DNA from: JBFFMO01 sp041390025
GTDB lineage: Bacteria > Myxococcota_A > Bradymonadia > Bradymonadales > Bradymonadaceae
Reading direction: 5' to 3'
NCBI GenBank assembly: GCA_041390025.1
Contig: JAWKQR010000031.1
Coordinates: 1-64,000 of the forward strand
DNA: 64,000 nt
Below, one piece after another: positions 1 through 8,575 of the stretch (the first letter of the stretch is position 1; every line of letters starts with the position of its first letter). Both the position numbers and the translations under genes were made by a program. The notes under the pieces were generated by a model. The model was not told the DNA's origin. It searched no databases and saw only the letters and a list, made by a program, of their open reading frames with translations.

Positions 1-135
1 CGCCTCTTCAGCAGGAGTTACTTCAGCAGGGGTTTCGGTCGGCATTTCATCCGACTTCGCCTCACCGCCGCCACAAGCAACAACACCGAACGACATCATA
101 GCAAGCACAGCAATCAACAGGTGACGAATTTTCAT
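1..135 (-). CDS. Lipoprotein, N-terminal fragment
   Basis: Only the first 45 codons are in the window; the gene runs off the left edge. The product begins MKIRHLLIAVLAMMSFG and has a lipobox-like VVAC followed by GGGE, so it should be exported and lipid-anchored. After the cysteine comes an acidic, Glu/Pro/Thr-rich stretch (TETPAEVTPAEE) that looks like a flexible linker. A good Shine-Dalgarno sequence (AAAGGAG) precedes the ATG at 135. The function cannot be told from this fragment. Confidence 0.7.
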   Translation of the reverse strand, partial: MKIRHLLIAVLAMMSFGVVACGGGEAKSDEMPTETPAEVTPAEEA

Positions 136-390
136 GACATACACTCCTTTCGGATCCCTTGTCGTTCGTAACATGTTTTCGAACGATTAGTTTTCATGCG
201 CCGACGCATGCGGTTTGCCATTCGGCGCCCCAGTCGACGCGGCCAATATGGCGTATTCTACGGCGATCGTCCACATTTTTCGTACGACGTTGTCCTACAC
301 ACGTATTATTCCCGCGATTTTGGGCGGAAATTCGATGCGACCAAAGCGTGTTTGCCCTTATGATGACTGCGCCTCAAACTCTGGTCGCCT

Positions 391-1818
391 ATGCTTAAAA
401 AAACATTGCTTGCCCTGCTCACCGCCACGTTTCTGACCTCAAACGTCGCGTCTGCTCAAACTGCTCCTGACCAATCGTTCGAGGAGGCCGAGCGGGAGCT
501 TTTACAGACAGCGGACGCCATCGCGACGCGTGTGTCGGAGATCCGGGGCCTTCCGCTGACCAAGGAGATCAAGAAGGGCATCAAACGTCGAGAGGAGCTG
601 CGCGGCGTCTTGATCGAGAAACTTGCCGAGGAGGTCAGTGACGCTCAGATTGAGGCCGAAGGGCTCGTCTACAAGCGCTTGGGATTGATTCCGCAGGACC
701 TCGATTACAAGAAGGTCCTTTTGGATGTGTTGTCCGAGCAGATCGCAGGGTTTTACGACCAAAAGACGAAAGAACTTTACGTCATGCAGGGAATCCCGAT
801 GGACTTCCAGAAGCCTGCAATGGCGCACGAGCTCTTCCACGCGGTTCAAGATCAACACTTTGATATTCTGTCGCTACAGGAACCCTTCAACTCGACCGAA
901 AACGGGGACTTCGCGCTTGCACGCTCCGCACTGTTGGAAGGGGACGCCACGGTCGTCATGCTCGACTATTCGTTGTACGAGGCCGGCAGTCTGCCGCAGG
1001 GCGACGCGACGAGTGTGATCGACATTCCTTTCATCGCGGGCACCCTGAAGACGATGTCGTTCGACGATATGGCAGCGATGGAACAAATGATGGGCACTGC
1101 AAACGCTCCCGCGGACATGCAGGCTGGAGCGGCGGCGCTCGCGCAGGCGCCCGCTGTATTCAAGGAACTGTTGATGTTCCCCTACTTTGCCGGGCTCAGA
1201 TTCGTTGTTGCATCGCGGATTGGGCGGACCTGGAAAGATGTCGACGCGATCTATGCCAACCCGCCTGTCTCTACCGAGCAGATTCTACACCCCGAGAAGT
1301 ACTTTGCGGGCGACCAGCCGGAGTTCCTCACGTTTGACGTCTCATCTGCCTTGTCTGGGTACGAAAAGGTTTACGACACCGTGATGGGTGAGTTTCAAAT
1401 ACGTTTGTGGCTCAAGCTAACCTTCGACAAGGGGCTTTACGACGATGCAGCGGCGGGCTGGGACGGAGATCGCCTTGTGGCCTATCGCAAGGGCGACCAT
1501 GTGGTCGTTGCCGTTGTCACGGCGTGGGATTCGGTGGAGGACGCGAAAGAGTTCGACAACGCGATCGCAGTGGCGGTCGCCCACCGTTATCCCCAGGCGA
1601 CGCGTTCGGATCGGCAGGGCAAAAACGGAGAAAGCCATTGTTGGACACTTGAGAACGGCGAGACCGTATATGCCGAGCGGTGGGGCGATCTCACCATCTA
1701 TATCGAGGGTGCTAACCCCGGCGATGCACAGCCTACGAGCGCAGACATTCGTCAATCATTGGTTGATAGCCTGAAACGTGAGTCGTTCTCAGACGCGACG
1801 AAGGCCCGGGCTAAGTAA
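391..1818 (+). CDS. Secreted HExxH putative zinc metallopeptidase-like protein
   Basis: A 475-residue protein with a clear signal peptide (about residues 1-22, cleavage after SNVASA). Residues 146-150 read HELFH, a zinc-binding HExxH motif, followed by AVQDQHF. A conserved-looking ALLEGDA segment with Glu183 could give the third zinc ligand, as in gluzincin peptidases. The C-terminal third has no motif I recognise. The protein should act in the periplasm or at the cell surface. The Shine-Dalgarno is weak, but the signal peptide begins exactly at this ATG. The 3' end overlaps the convergent yraN by 8 bases. Peptidase activity is inferred from the motif only; the substrate is unknown. Confidence 0.7.
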   Translation: MLKKTLLALLTATFLTSNVASAQTAPDQSFEEAERELLQTADAIATRVSEIRGLPLTKEIKKGIKRREELRGVLIEKLAEEVSDAQIEAEGLVYKRLGLIPQDLDYKKVLLDVLSEQIAGFYDQKTKELYVMQGIPMDFQKPAMAHELFHAVQDQHFDILSLQEPFNSTENGDFALARSALLEGDATVVMLDYSLYEAGSLPQGDATSVIDIPFIAGTLKTMSFDDMAAMEQMMGTANAPADMQAGAAALAQAPAVFKELLMFPYFAGLRFVVASRIGRTWKDVDAIYANPPVSTEQILHPEKYFAGDQPEFLTFDVSSALSGYEKVYDTVMGEFQIRLWLKLTFDKGLYDDAAAGWDGDRLVAYRKGDHVVVAVVTAWDSVEDAKEFDNAIAVAVAHRYPQATRSDRQGKNGESHCWTLENGETVYAERWGDLTIYIEGANPGDAQPTSADIRQSLVDSLKRESFSDATKARAK

Positions 1819-2203
1819 CGCGTCCCTGGGCGTCAAACGCCCCACAAATGTGTTTGATCCGTGCAGGGCCATCGTCCTCCCAATCCACCGCGATAACATC
1901 GAATCGGACGACGGTGTTTCGAAGCCCGCGTTGCCGAACGTACGCCTTGGCGACACGAACGATCGTCTTGCGTTTCTTCAGAGTAACCGAGAGCTCGGGA
2001 TGAAGGTTACGGCGAGGCCGACGGGTCTTTACTTCAACAACGGCCAAGACATGGCGCGTCCGGGGCGTGTGAAACGTCTGTTCGGCGATAATGTCCACTT
2101 CCCCCGCTCGGACTCGATAGTTGCGCTCAACGACCGTCCATCCGTCGTTCTCCAGAAACGACGCGGCGACGTCTTCTCCTTTGCGACCAAGTTCATTCGA
2201 CAT
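1811..2203 (-). CDS. yraN: YraN/UPF0102 family protein
   Basis: A 130-residue protein with the layout of UPF0102: N-terminal NELGRKGEDVAASFL, then NYRVRAGEVDIIA, then VVEVKTRR. These correspond to the E...GEiDlia...vEVK core of a restriction-endonuclease-like fold. The family is widespread and often found beside rnhB, as here (48 bases downstream of rnhB on the same strand). A nuclease role, possibly with Holliday-junction-like substrates, has been suggested for the family but is not settled. Length is normal. Confidence 0.9.
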   Translation of the reverse strand: MSNELGRKGEDVAASFLENDGWTVVERNYRVRAGEVDIIAEQTFHTPRTRHVLAVVEVKTRRPRRNLHPELSVTLKKRKTIVRVAKAYVRQRGLRNTVVRFDVIAVDWEDDGPARIKHICGAFDAQGRVT

Positions 2204-2251
2204 TCGAACCTCCTTGCCGAGTTATCGGACAAAGGGCTCGAAAGTTGCGAA

Positions 2252-2920
2252 TCAAGCACGCAGCCTGTCGGCGTGCTCTTTGACACCCGCGAAGGTGAGA
2301 CGGTGGATCGCGCACGGGCCATGCTCCGCGATCGCCTGACGGTGCGCTTTTGAAGGGTATCCTTTGTGCCGGTCGAACCCATATTCGGGCCAGGAAAGAT
2401 GGTGTTCGGTCATCTCCTGATCCCTTCCGACCTTGGCCAGAACGCTTGCTGCCGCGATCGCTAGGCTGCGCGAATCCCCCTTGACCAAGGTGATCTGCGG
2501 CAAGTCTGTAAGGACGCGTTGGTTCCCATCGACCAGCACGACCACGTCTTCGAGCTCTTCGGCAACCATGCTCAGGGCGTCTTCCATGGATCGCAGCGAC
2601 GCCTGAAGTATGTTCAATTCGTCAATCGCGGCTGCGTCGCGAGAAGCCACGTGGAATCGCGCCTCGCTCTCCACGAGCGTCGCATGAGCAGCTTGCCTCG
2701 CGGACTCGCTGAGCTTTTTAGAGTCGTCGATTCCGGCCAGCCAATCCACGTCCAAATCCTCGAGGTCGACAAGCACCGCGGCGGCGTAAACAGGTCCAGC
2801 GAGGGGTCCCCTTCCCGCCTCATCAAGACCAATCGCGAATCGGTAACGCGACTTGAGTTGCCGTTCGATATCTCCGATCACGGAGTTTTGGGAAAACAGT
2901 TCGCTCTGCATTTCACGCAT
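2252..2920 (-). CDS. rnhB: Ribonuclease HII
   Basis: A 222-residue RNase HII, which cuts RNA of RNA-DNA hybrids and starts removal of single ribonucleotides misincorporated in DNA. The family signature GLDEAGRGPLAGPV lies near residues 32-45 and supplies the first two acidic metal ligands. LVDGN (third acid) and KGDSRSLAIAAASVLAKV follow, and the C-terminal HRLTFAGV is typical. The start overlaps the end of the upstream membrane protein gene by 8 bases, suggesting translational coupling. An internal start closer to the core is possible because the first 25 residues are not conserved in type. No defect seen. Confidence 0.95.
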   Translation of the reverse strand: MREMQSELFSQNSVIGDIERQLKSRYRFAIGLDEAGRGPLAGPVYAAAVLVDLEDLDVDWLAGIDDSKKLSESARQAAHATLVESEARFHVASRDAAAIDELNILQASLRSMEDALSMVAEELEDVVVLVDGNQRVLTDLPQITLVKGDSRSLAIAAASVLAKVGRDQEMTEHHLSWPEYGFDRHKGYPSKAHRQAIAEHGPCAIHRLTFAGVKEHADRLRA

Positions 2921-4652
2921 GGGATCGCAGCAAAAGCGCGGGCGATCGCCGGGCGGCGCTAGAGAGCACGTCGGTGATCTTCTTGGATTGATCGGCGGTC
3001 AACACCTGAGACGGGTCCGGTACAACGAGCGATTCGAAAAATCCGCGTTTCGTTCGTTCTGGTGCGTTAACCTGCAACGAAATCGCGAGCGCACACCAGA
3101 CGACCTGTTGCTCTGATGGACGGGTTCTCGCCCACATCTCGACCTGTTCGGGGCCAAGTGACCCGATCACGAGTCTTCCGTTGGCATCGAGGTCCACATC
3201 TTTGAAGCGATCGCCCAAGATGTGGCCGGAGATTTTGCCCCACATCTTTCGCGTCTTATCCCAAAGCGCGTCGGCCTCGACTTGATTTGTCCTGCGTGCA
3301 ACGTCCAGCAATCGGGTGAGCGAATCGCCATCGTCTTCGGTTTGGGTCGCGATGGTCAACGACTTGACGTCGATGCCGATCGATTCAAGATCCGCCTCAA
3401 GTTGGTAAGCCGACATCATGTCTGCGGGCATATCGTTGCGGTTCTTCTGGTTCTCCGCGACCTTGACCTCAAGCGCGTCGAGTTCCTCCCGGGCTCTTTG
3501 GTAGTTGGGGTCTCGACGCAGGTCCTGGACCTGTTCGTCCATTTTCTCGATGGCGATCTTCAGCTTCTCTGCCCGTGCAACACGCTCGTCCAAGTCGTTT
3601 GCATCGGTCACGCGTGCGTGCACCAGCACATGGTTGAGCCGCTCTTGCAGAGAGACTTGCTCCTCTCGGACCTGGTTCAGCCGGCGTTTGATCGACTCCA
3701 GTCGCACCTGATGCAGGCTGGCTTTCTCCATCCGCGAGAAGTAGCCGATGAGCACCCAAACGCAGGCCCCAAAGCCGACGACGTCGGCCAAAGCCGCCGC
3801 ACGCCATGGCGTGTCGCTCATGGCAACACCAACACCGAGTCCGATTAGCCCCACCACAAGTCCGGCCACGAAGATTGGCGACGCGTACGGCCGCTCGGGA
3901 AGGCTGTCAGCAACTTGGTTGCGCTCTTCTTCCTCATCTTTCGAGAGACGATCGATCTGTTCTTTGAAGTCCGCGAGCAATCGGTCTTTCTGCCGAAGAA
4001 TGTCGAGGTCTTCGCGCGACAATTCCGTGACGTCGGTGTCTTTGAGAATCTCGCGCGCTTTGGCGAGTTTGTCCTCAAGGGCAAACCCTTGACCAAGCTC
4101 ACGTCGCAGCTCGGCGATGCGAGATTCGGTGAACTTCACCGCATCCTCCGCGGCTTCCACCTCACGCGCACGTTGGTATCTGGCGATGAGGTCGCGGCTT
4201 CGTGCATCCACGGCGTTGAGATCAAACGCAGCGACGGTCGAGGGAGATTGCTCGTAGCGCCAAAGATTGAGACACCAGAAGACATCGAACTCGGGCAGGC
4301 CCATGTTCTGTCGCAGAAAGGATTCGACCTTGTTGGAGGCAGCAAGATCCTTCCAGTTTCCGTTGTCATCCATTTGAAGGCGCAGCGAGTCGACAGGCCC
4401 TTTGCGTACGATTCGATGACGTTTTCCGGAGGCGTCAAGAATCAGCGCGACTTTGGGATCACCCTTCGCATAGTCCATGCGAAGCCCGTGTGGCGTCTTT
4501 TCCACATACAACAGGGAGATCAGAAGGTCCTGAACGTTCTCTGGGGTGACGCCGTTCGGCAGTTCCTCAGACGCAACTTCGCCGGTGAGCACGAGACGCA
4601 CCGGCGAAACGCAACCGAACAGGTCTTGAAAGATGAGCTCAACGATTCGCAT
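2913..4652 (-). CDS. Membrane coiled-coil protein resembling YhaN/AAA_23 ATPases, P-loop lost
   Basis: A 579-residue protein with the architecture of RecF/Rad50/YhaN-type proteins: an N-terminal half-domain (1-150), long helical coiled coil (about 150-250), two membrane segments (about 258-277 and 285-304), a second coiled coil (310-420) and a C-terminal half-domain. The N-terminus (MRIVELIFQDLFG...) aligns in spirit with the family, but where GPNGAGKST is expected it reads LPNGVTPENVQDLL (31-44), so the Walker A lysine is missing. At the C-terminus RPSEQQVVWCALAIS sits where the SGG signature would be, and VVPDPSQ where Walker B would be. The likely reading is a degenerate, non-hydrolysing relative. 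It is coupled to rnhB by overlap. Function unknown. Confidence 0.6.
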   Translation of the reverse strand: MRIVELIFQDLFGCVSPVRLVLTGEVASEELPNGVTPENVQDLLISLLYVEKTPHGLRMDYAKGDPKVALILDASGKRHRIVRKGPVDSLRLQMDDNGNWKDLAASNKVESFLRQNMGLPEFDVFWCLNLWRYEQSPSTVAAFDLNAVDARSRDLIARYQRAREVEAAEDAVKFTESRIAELRRELGQGFALEDKLAKAREILKDTDVTELSREDLDILRQKDRLLADFKEQIDRLSKDEEEERNQVADSLPERPYASPIFVAGLVVGLIGLGVGVAMSDTPWRAAALADVVGFGACVWVLIGYFSRMEKASLHQVRLESIKRRLNQVREEQVSLQERLNHVLVHARVTDANDLDERVARAEKLKIAIEKMDEQVQDLRRDPNYQRAREELDALEVKVAENQKNRNDMPADMMSAYQLEADLESIGIDVKSLTIATQTEDDGDSLTRLLDVARRTNQVEADALWDKTRKMWGKISGHILGDRFKDVDLDANGRLVIGSLGPEQVEMWARTRPSEQQVVWCALAISLQVNAPERTKRGFFESLVVPDPSQVLTADQSKKITDVLSSAARRSPALLLRSHA

Positions 4653-4695
4653 GCGTTGATACTAAGCCGCAAACCGAGGTGCTGTAAACGCGGGA

Positions 4696-5049
4696 TCAGG
4701 TCCCTTTGCGCTCTCGCTTCGTGCGAATACGCGCGGCCTTACCTGAAAGGTCTCGCAGGTAGTACAGCTTCGCGCGTCGGACACGACCAATCGTCGCCAC
4801 TTCGATCTTGTCGATGCGAGGGCTGTGGATTGGGAAGATGCGCTCCACGCCGACTCCGTAGGAGATCTTGCGGACCGTGAATGTTTCTTTGAGCCCGCTT
4901 CCGCTGCGTCCGATGCAGACACCTTCGAAAATCTGAATTCGCTCTTTCTCGCCTTCGCGAATCATCAGGTGAACCTTGAGGGTGTCGCCTGCGCGGAAGT
5001 GAGGAATCTCGCGAAGCTGCTTGGCTTCCAACTTCTTGATGACGTCCAT
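4696..5049 (-). CDS. rplS: 50S ribosomal protein L19
   Basis: A 117-residue L19, which sits at the 30S-50S interface. The sequence has typical L19 landmarks: FRAGDTLKVHLMIREGEKER, QIFEGVCIGRSGSG, TVRKISYGVGVERIFP, IDKIEV and KLYYLRDLSGKAARI. The start at 5049 is chosen because it is preceded by GGAG at good spacing and gives the normal N-terminus MDVIKKLEAKQLR; an open frame continues 29 codons upstream but lacks family resemblance. It is followed 43 bases on by the P-loop-less membrane protein gene on the same strand. Confidence 0.97.
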   Translation of the reverse strand: MDVIKKLEAKQLREIPHFRAGDTLKVHLMIREGEKERIQIFEGVCIGRSGSGLKETFTVRKISYGVGVERIFPIHSPRIDKIEVATIGRVRRAKLYYLRDLSGKAARIRTKRERKGT

Positions 5050-5194
5050 ATTCAATCTCCAAAAACCATCGATTGCGGCGGACCGCAACTCGGCGTCAAA
5101 CACGTAAAACCGTCCGGTGCTGCGTTCGCAGATCACACGAGGGCGTAGCTTCTAGCATTGGGAAGTGGCTATTTCAAGTTCGAAGCGCGAATCG

Positions 5195-6232
5195 TCAAGG
5201 CGATTCGACGACTTGGACCCCGGTCTTACCATCTTCGGTGGGGTACACGAGCAGCGTCATGAACTCGCCGCCTCGTGCAAACGACACGAGGTCCGCGCCT
5301 TCGTCGGGCATGATACCCTGCGCCTTGGCATTTCGCATGGCCTCAGTGGCGGGTGCGACGCGCCAGCCGCGCTCGCCAAGTGATCGCTCATAAAAATCGA
5401 CCACCTGTTGACGCGATTGCGAGGAATTGTAGACGTTTGTCGCGTACTCCTTCTCGGACTTGCCTACAAAGCGCATCAGTCGTTCGCATCCGACACAGGC
5501 TGGGACTTTGTCCGTTGTGCCCACGTCGTCGCCAACATTGCGGAACTTGTTAAAGTCGACGTCTTCGCCCGTCCAAGTCGCGGTAACGCGCGTGCGTCCT
5601 CCCTCTTTGAACGCTTCGATGTAGCGGGCAGACCCCACGCTATCGGTGAGCCGCTTGCTTCCTTTTGCCTTGAGCTCCTTGAAGAAGTCAAAGCCATCTT
5701 CTGCTGACTTTTTGGACTCCATGCCCGACATCGCCACGTAGTTGGGCGTAATCGCGGTGGGAACCATCCCACCGCCGAAAAAATCGCCACTACGCGTGAG
5801 GTAGTCATTGTAGGTCTGCACGGCCTCCTTGCGCTTTGCGGGCGGAAGGTCCTTCCAGGTCTTGGGGTCGCCGTAGTTTGCAGCCGGGACCACGGGCGTT
5901 GTATGCGCAGCGCGGTTGACGCCGTTCTCTACAAACTTCTGTTGAAAGTCGCGAAGGACCTCCGTGGGCGTGCGGTCGGTGGTCATTGTACTGAAGTACA
6001 TTGAGTTCCCGTTCCAGTCGTAGACCCGCGGCTTCTCCATGCCCAGGTCTTTGAGCGAGTCGACAAACTTCTCGGACTTTGACTTGGGTGCAAAGTCGAG
6101 CGCCAAGATGTCGGCCTCGGCTTCTTTGACGGGTGCCTTAGACCCGCCAAAGGTTACCATAGCGAAGCCGATGGCTGCGATGGTCGTGCCCGCCATCGCC
6201 AGTTTTGCAGCCGTTTTGATCGTTGAGTTCAT
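5195..6232 (-). CDS. Membrane-anchored hypothetical protein next to TadE-like genes
   Basis: A 345-residue protein of unknown function. The N-terminus MNSTIKTAAKLAMAGTTIAAIGFAM has one hydrophobic segment (about residues 8-28) that could be a signal anchor; the rest is soluble and should be periplasmic. A CVGC pair lies in the middle (KVPACVGCERLMRF). The C-terminal half contains SRQQVVDFYERSLGERGWRV, which resembles the helix-turn-strand seen in many periplasmic proteins that tie a short helix to a GW strand. The start at 6232 is supported by GGAGG 8 bases upstream, inside the end of the TadE-like gene. It is last in the 5-9.7 kb minus-strand group, so it may belong to the same surface apparatus. 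Confidence 0.65.
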   Translation of the reverse strand: MNSTIKTAAKLAMAGTTIAAIGFAMVTFGGSKAPVKEAEADILALDFAPKSKSEKFVDSLKDLGMEKPRVYDWNGNSMYFSTMTTDRTPTEVLRDFQQKFVENGVNRAAHTTPVVPAANYGDPKTWKDLPPAKRKEAVQTYNDYLTRSGDFFGGGMVPTAITPNYVAMSGMESKKSAEDGFDFFKELKAKGSKRLTDSVGSARYIEAFKEGGRTRVTATWTGEDVDFNKFRNVGDDVGTTDKVPACVGCERLMRFVGKSEKEYATNVYNSSQSRQQVVDFYERSLGERGWRVAPATEAMRNAKAQGIMPDEGADLVSFARGGEFMTLLVYPTEDGKTGVQVVESP

Positions 6233-6236
6233 CGTT

Positions 6237-7168
6237 CTAGCCTCCATTGGCTGCGGCTTCGGCGTCTTCACGTTGCCGTTCGACTTCTTCCTCGGCATCT
6301 TCGACCTGGCTCTCGCCGTCTTCTAGCGTGTTGTTCGCATTGTTGAGGTAGCCATCAACACGGCTGTTGCTGCTTCCGGCTGTGGCGCCGTCCCACTCCG
6401 ACTCACCGAAGTTCATCATGACGCGGTAGTTCTCCTGCGTTTGAGCCATGGCCCACGCAAACCCGAACGTCATCTTGGTAGCCTCTCCCTTCAACGGTGA
6501 TGGGGCAACAAGGATGTCGTAGTGGGCCTCCGCGGAGTAGTTTCCGATCACGCCCACCGAAAACGTCCGATTCTGCTCCCGAAAACTTCACCGTAACGAA
6601 TACCGGCAGCCATCGCTGGCAGAGCGCCTGAGCCGGAGAGAAGTGTGGTGATGACGTCCACAACACCCGACGGCGTGGGACGATTTGGGCCATCGTTTAG
6701 GATGGATTGAGGAAACGGTTGCTCGCCGATGACATCCGAGGCCGAGAATTGCGGGTCGACGTCGTTGGCAAGGGACGTCACTGAGAATGGTTTCACACGT
6801 GCGTAGCTCTCACCCCAGTGCCCACCGATCGCCAGCCCCAACGACATCACACCGGCCTCGTACCCATCAGCCAACTGCTGGGGGTTATCGCCGTCCCCGG
6901 CCAAACCCGCGAGGTGTGCGGCGGCCGCGCCGCCTGCTGCGACCGACGACATATGTTCACCGCCGTCGGCAATGCCGTGGGTGATGGGCATGACGTTGGC
7001 CCACAGCTGGTTCTGAGCCAGAATCTGTGTCTGAGTGGTTTCGTAACCAAACTTCCCGAGGTTCACGAGTCCCGCGAATGTGACGACAAAGACAGGAAGG
7101 AACATGACAAATTCCGTCATGGCCGACCCCGACTCGCCGTGGACAAAAATACGTTTGAGGTCGTTCAT
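6237..7168 (-). CDS. TadE-like pilus assembly protein, frameshifted
   Basis: The N-terminus carries the TadE-type signature: a short polar leader (MNDLKRIFVHGESGSAMTEF) followed by a hydrophobic helix (VMFLPVFVVTFAGLVNL), like a pseudopilin with Glu after the cleavage region. The frame breaks near 6560-6600: the first frame ends soon after AAGIRYGEVFG, and the rest (SVGVIGNYSAEAHYDILVAP through GESQVEDAEEEVERQREDAE) continues in another frame to the stop at 6237. The C-terminus is acidic and probably a short coiled coil. Joined, the protein is about 310 residues. Its start overlaps the stop of the upstream TadG-like gene (ATGA), so the genes are translationally coupled. I read the break as a sequencing indel. 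Confidence 0.65.
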
Positions 7169-8565
7169 TTCGACAATCCTTCGATGTTCTCGTCGCTCAG
7201 GCCCCCGAGGCTCGAATCGATCATGATCAAGTCCTTGCCGCCAGAAACGAGGGCTCCCATGGGGTCACCGCCGCCGGTCGCGACGTTGACGATCCCCAAG
7301 ATGGTCGAGGCCGCCAACATGTAGGGCATGGTGTCTCGCCATGCCTTGACGAGCGTTACATTATCGCCAAGAGCGGACCACTCACCCGGGAGTGCCACCG
7401 GCCGCATGCGCGCCGTCCACGACGTGTGCCAGAGGTCAGGCGTGCCGTTTTGGTATGAGATTTCCGAGCGCGCCATCGCGAAGTATCCACCACCTGTGTA
7501 GTGCGGCATGGTGGATGTGTAGTCGGGCGAGAGGTAGCTGTACTTCTGCCGGTCGTCGGATTCGGAGAAACGCTTCGAGTTTGGCGCGTACGAGAACGCC
7601 ATGTTTGACGCCCGCAACTGCCACCGCGCTTGGGATGAGAAGGAGTCCATCTCGTAGGGTAGCCCATCGTTTCCAAAGAACACTGCCATGAGGGCGCACC
7701 CGGCGGGCATGTTCACGACAACCAGGCCGGCGGTAATCAGGAACATGACGGGGCGAGGCCAGTCGAAAACGGTTCCGTCAATCGCCGTGCGGGAAATCAG
7801 GTTCTTGAGCGCGTAGTCGGCAAGGTGCACAACGATATCAAACTCGGTGTAAACCCTAGCGCACATCTCGGCGTAACCCGACACAGTGTTCGTTACCTTT
7901 TTGATCGGCAGTTTATCGACCTCGGAGGTCTGGAACGACGTACTGCCGATGCGTTTGGGCACGGGCCAAGACACGGTGACGAGCGAGCCGTTTCGCGCGC
8001 CGCGGGTTAGTGCTTCAGCCCAGCTCCACCACTTCGTCATGCCCGCAAAATACTTCTGATAATCGTCGAAGGCTTTGACGTCTTTCTTAAAGTAATTCGT
8101 GGCTAAGTCTGCCTCAAACACGATGAGGTCGGGCGCCTCCTCCACCATGATCGCCCCCGTCTCGATCGTAAACTCGGTTAACTTTTCACAAATGGAGGTG
8201 ATCGCACCAAACAAAAACACGTCAGCGACCCAACACGCAACGGTGAGCACCGCGGCGAGTGCGAGCAATTCGGCATATGCGAGCCAAAGCGACTGGTAGA
8301 ACGAGGTCATCCCGTACGTCACGCGCTTTCCGACGTTGGCGAACGCAATCATGTTCATGGCGCGCGCTTCAACGGCCGACTGACTCCAGGTGGCAGCGTC
8401 GGCAGCGGCCTGCACGTCGAGTGCGTCTCGCGCGGCGTCCCCGGTGTCGTAGATGACCCAAGCCATCATCATAATGATGAGCAAAGCGGCCATGGTCATC
8501 ATTGCGACCGCACCACTCTGATTCGCATTTAGCCGTTCAAGGGCTCGATTTATCTTGTTCATCAT
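7165..8565 (-). CDS. TadG-like pilus assembly / membrane protein
   Basis: A 466-residue protein starting MNKINRALERLNANQSGAVAMM, then a hydrophobic helix (TMAALLIIMMMAWVIYDTG) and ARDALDVQAAADAATWSQS. This is the N-terminal pattern of TadG/Flp-pilus assembly proteins, in which a processed hydrophobic helix is followed by Ala-rich helix. Two further hydrophobic segments occur (near residues 90-110 and about 270-300). The remainder is soluble and probably periplasmic. It sits between two TadE-like genes with overlapping or near-touching ends, so the three likely form one complex. No TadA, TadB, TadC, RcpA or Flp pilin gene is in the window, so assignment to a complete Tad pilus is not possible here. 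Confidence 0.65.
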   Translation of the reverse strand: MMNKINRALERLNANQSGAVAMMTMAALLIIMMMAWVIYDTGDAARDALDVQAAADAATWSQSAVEARAMNMIAFANVGKRVTYGMTSFYQSLWLAYAELLALAAVLTVACWVADVFLFGAITSICEKLTEFTIETGAIMVEEAPDLIVFEADLATNYFKKDVKAFDDYQKYFAGMTKWWSWAEALTRGARNGSLVTVSWPVPKRIGSTSFQTSEVDKLPIKKVTNTVSGYAEMCARVYTEFDIVVHLADYALKNLISRTAIDGTVFDWPRPVMFLITAGLVVVNMPAGCALMAVFFGNDGLPYEMDSFSSQARWQLRASNMAFSYAPNSKRFSESDDRQKYSYLSPDYTSTMPHYTGGGYFAMARSEISYQNGTPDLWHTSWTARMRPVALPGEWSALGDNVTLVKAWRDTMPYMLAASTILGIVNVATGGGDPMGALVSGGKDLIMIDSSLGGLSDENIEGLSK

Positions 8566-8575
8566 AGCTTAGCCC

